A stretch of 64,000 nucleotides of DNA from an uncultured Rhodospirillales bacterium (lineage in GTDB: Bacteria > Pseudomonadota > Alphaproteobacteria > Reyranellales > Reyranellaceae), in NCBI GenBank assembly GCA_902825855.1, contig CADECW010000009.1, forward strand, positions 8,156-72,155, read 5' to 3'. Positions 62,265 to 64,000 of this stretch are shown piece by piece. The stretch's first letter is position 1, and each line of letters begins with the position of its first letter. The position numbers and the translations under genes were made by a program. Under the pieces are notes generated by a model. The model was not told the origin of the DNA. It ran no database searches and worked only from the letters and a program-made list of their open reading frames with translations.

Positions 62265-63047
62265 ACGTCCGGCATCTGGTCACGGTGGTTCGGGCGGGCG
62301 AAGCCGGCAGCCGATCCGGCGTCCGTTCCCGCGGGACATGCCGTCTACGCTGTTGGCGATATCCATGGCCGGGCTGATCTTCTCGAGGTGTTGCTCAGCC
62401 GCATTGCCGCCGAGGCGACCCGGCATCCCCAGGACACCGAACGCAGCCTGATCTTCCTCGGCGACTATATCGATCGCGGGCCTTCCAGCCGCGATGTGGT
62501 CGAGCGCCTGCTCCGCGATCCGCTGCCGGGCTTTGCCGCTGTCCGGCTGCTGGGCAACCATGAGGAAGCGCTGCTCGACTTCCTCGATGAGCGCAGCGAT
62601 GGCCTCGACTGGTTGTCCTATGGCGGTCTCGAGACGCTGATGTCCTATGGCGTGCCGCTCAAGCGCTTTCCGGATACGTCGCAACGTGCCGCTGAGTTGC
62701 GTGGTGCACTTGCGGCCGCCGTGCCACAGGCCCATCTCGACTTCTACCGATCCTGCAGCTTGCATCACACAATGGGCGACTACGTCTTCGCCCATGCCGG
62801 GGTTCGCCCGGGCGTCAGCCTCGAGAAGCAGCATCCGGCTGACTTGCTGTGGATCCGCGACGAGTTCCTGCGCGCTCGCGTGGCCCTGCCGGGCAAGGTT
62901 GTGGTGCACGGCCACACGATCTGCGACCTGCCGCAGGATCTCGGCCATCGCATCAACATCGATACCGGCGCCTTCGTAAGCGGCAGGCTGACGTGCCTGG
63001 TCCTGCGCGGGACGCGGCGGCGGTTCATGTCGACCCTGGACATCTGA
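62265..63047 (+). CDS. Metallophosphoesterase, PPP-type serine/threonine phosphatase-like
   Basis: A ~260-residue phosphatase. All core metal motifs are present: GDIHGRADLL at about residues 31-40, IFLGDYIDRGPSS, LLGNHEEALLDF, FAHAGVRPG and VHGHT. Such proteins can remove phosphate from Ser/Thr or Tyr residues, so the tyrosine kinase next door is an obvious candidate partner. The start is a puzzle: between the kinase TAG (62253-62255) and the GDIHG motif no ATG, GTG or TTG is in frame, and the first ordinary start (GTG 62388) would cut off the GDIHG motif. An ACG at 62265 lies six bases after AGGGGG, and is used here as the provisional start. Confidence 0.72.
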   Translation, partial: TSGIWSRWFGRAKPAADPASVPAGHAVYAVGDIHGRADLLEVLLSRIAAEATRHPQDTERSLIFLGDYIDRGPSSRDVVERLLRDPLPGFAAVRLLGNHEEALLDFLDERSDGLDWLSYGGLETLMSYGVPLKRFPDTSQRAAELRGALAAAVPQAHLDFYRSCSLHHTMGDYVFAHAGVRPGVSLEKQHPADLLWIRDEFLRARVALPGKVVVHGHTICDLPQDLGHRINIDTGAFVSGRLTCLVLRGTRRRFMSTLDI

Positions 63048-63210
63048 TGGTGTCGCGTCGAGGCACGGCCTTCACGCTTCGCCGGCTCAATCTACAGCGG
63101 GTCTCGCAGGGGCCAAGGCAAAATTCGATGGGCCTCACGCAAACGTAAGCGGCCGAGCGGCCGCGGCCGTGGCAGGCTCCCGCACCGCAGACGACAGAAG
63201 GGAGCGTCAG

Positions 63211-63828
63211 ATGACAACCATTCGTTCGGTGCTGGCAGGCATGGTCGCGCTGGTTGCGTTCTTGGGGAGCCTCGCCGATGCGCTTGCCCAGAGCCCGCCG
63301 ACACGGCTGCGCGGTTCGATCGCGGCGATCGACGGCAAGACCGCGACCATCGCGACCCGAGAGGGCACCTCCGTGCCGGTGAAGCTTGCCGACAACTGGG
63401 CGGTGCTGCTGGTGAGCCCGATGGCCTTGGCGGACATCAAGGAGAACAGCTTCGTCGGCATTGCTTCGATGAAGGCGCCGGACGGAACGTTGAATGCACT
63501 CGAAGTGCTGATCTTCCCGGAAGCCGCCCGCGGCTCCGGCGAGGGTCACTATCCGTGGGACTTGCAGCCTGAGAGCATGATGACCAACGCCACCGTGGCG
63601 ACAGTCGCCGCTGCACCCGATGGCCAGATGCTGACGCTGAAGTACAAGGATGGCACTCAGACCATCAAAGTGAAGCCTGGCATCCCGATCGTCACCTTTT
63701 CTCCGGGCGATCGCGCCGATGCCAAGGTCGGCGCCAAGGTCTTCCTCGGCGCCACAAAAGGTGCCGATGGCGAGCTGGCTGCCGGACGACTGCTCGTGGG
63801 CAAGGACGGGTTGACGCCGCCAATGTAA
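63211..63828 (+). CDS. Secreted protein of unknown function
   Basis: A 205-residue exported protein with a signal peptide (TIRSVLAGMVALVAFLGSLADALA-QS). The mature part has two similar beta-rich halves: RLRGSIAAIDGKTATIATREGTSVPVKLADNW and VAAAPDGQMLTLKYKDGTQTIKVKPGIPIV. Each resembles a DUF5666-like or OB-type strand hairpin with DG turns. A histidine/glutamate-bearing stretch (GEGHYPWD) separates them. I cannot assign a function. GAAGGGAG precedes ATG 63211. It probably lies outside the polysaccharide operon because a 163-base gap with a GC hairpin separates them. Confidence 0.72.
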   Translation: MTTIRSVLAGMVALVAFLGSLADALAQSPPTRLRGSIAAIDGKTATIATREGTSVPVKLADNWAVLLVSPMALADIKENSFVGIASMKAPDGTLNALEVLIFPEAARGSGEGHYPWDLQPESMMTNATVATVAAAPDGQMLTLKYKDGTQTIKVKPGIPIVTFSPGDRADAKVGAKVFLGATKGADGELAAGRLLVGKDGLTPPM

Positions 63829-63872
63829 TCAAAAAAGTACGAAACCGTACGGTGACGAGTTTTTAGACCCCG

Positions 63873-63897
63873 GCAATGGCTTAAGTGACGCCATTGC
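63873..63897. repeat. Inverted repeat, possible operator or hairpin
   Basis: GCAATGGC pairs perfectly with GCCATTGC across a nine-base spacer (TTAAGTGAC). No T-run follows, so it is not a standard terminator. It could be a regulator site for a gene starting at the right edge. Confidence 0.4.
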
Positions 63898-63947
63898 GCG
63901 TGTCCTGACTCAAGAATGTGTCTGGCGGGCAGCGGAGAGATGACTGC

Positions 63948-64000
63948 ATGTCACCGAAAGGTCTCCGCAAAGCCGGGTACAGGCTCGCTAAGGGAATGGC
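63948..64000 (+). CDS. Possible 5' end of a gene cut by the window edge
   Basis: ATG 63948 opens a frame (MSPKGLRKAGYRLAKGM) that reaches the window end. GGAGAGA lies eight bases upstream and an inverted repeat lies further upstream at 63873. Only 17 codons are visible, so this is a weak call; an ATG at 63940 in another frame is also open. Confidence 0.2.
   Translation, partial: MSPKGLRKAGYRLAKGM

Overview
The window is high-GC DNA with an alphaproteobacterial gene set. It carries a NepR/EcfG/PhyR general stress circuit, a GapR-family (DUF2312) protein, a Bug/TctC binding protein, a monomeric isocitrate dehydrogenase, and the psd-pssA phospholipid pair. This fits Hyphomicrobiales or a nearby Rhodospirillales-like lineage, but I cannot fix the genus from sequence alone. 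I see no tRNA, rRNA, CRISPR array, insertion sequence or prophage. The window looks chromosomal.

Layout. (1) 0.1-12.2 kb is housekeeping and unlinked genes: small conserved proteins (DUF1244, DUF2312), a secreted beta-propeller protein with a TctC-type binding protein, DUF429, icd, a LOG-family protein, a LysM protein, then psd-pssA and a second CDP-alcohol transferase. An orphan 54-residue Flp pilin gene with its own terminator and a secreted protein of unknown function follow. (2) 12.2-28.5 kb is a general stress response island. nepR, an EcfG-type sigma gene and a second ECF sigma gene lie on the minus strand. A CsbD gene, a 27-residue membrane peptide, a glycine-zipper lipoprotein, phyR, a HisKA_2 kinase and a large hybrid kinase lie on the plus strand. 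Around them are at least eight close matches to the EcfG promoter (GSAAC, 16 or 17 bases, CGTT). These stand before small stress-type genes, before a possible small RNA, and before the ergothioneine operon egtB-egtD. (3) 28.7-32.8 kb is a tight five-gene minus-strand operon: enolase-superfamily enzyme, small membrane protein, YcaQ-like protein, metal-dependent amidohydrolase and a small charged protein. (4) 33.1-35.3 kb holds a single-domain response regulator, a DUF2161 nuclease-like protein and a transglutaminase-like protein. (5) 35.3-63.0 kb is a large exopolysaccharide or capsule locus, all on the plus strand, with many genes overlapping by 1-8 bases.

The polysaccharide locus has a priming sugar-phosphate transferase, nine glycosyltransferases, two methyltransferases, an asparagine-synthase-like amidotransferase and two polymerase/ligase-type membrane proteins. 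Export parts are a Wzm/Wzt ABC exporter with a C-terminal sugar-binding type domain, an outer-membrane beta-barrel protein, a short OPX lipoprotein and a Wzc-type tyrosine autokinase. A PPP-type phosphatase follows the kinase. No Wzx flippase is visible, so the locus mixes ABC-dependent and Wzy-dependent parts.

Least explained items: a secreted protein built of hexapeptide repeats ending in PLQ inside the polysaccharide locus; a phosphatase frame with no ordinary start codon, separated from the tyrosine kinase by one in-frame amber codon; two diverged secreted paralogues of unknown function near the stress island; and a putative stress-induced small RNA or 22-residue peptide transcript.
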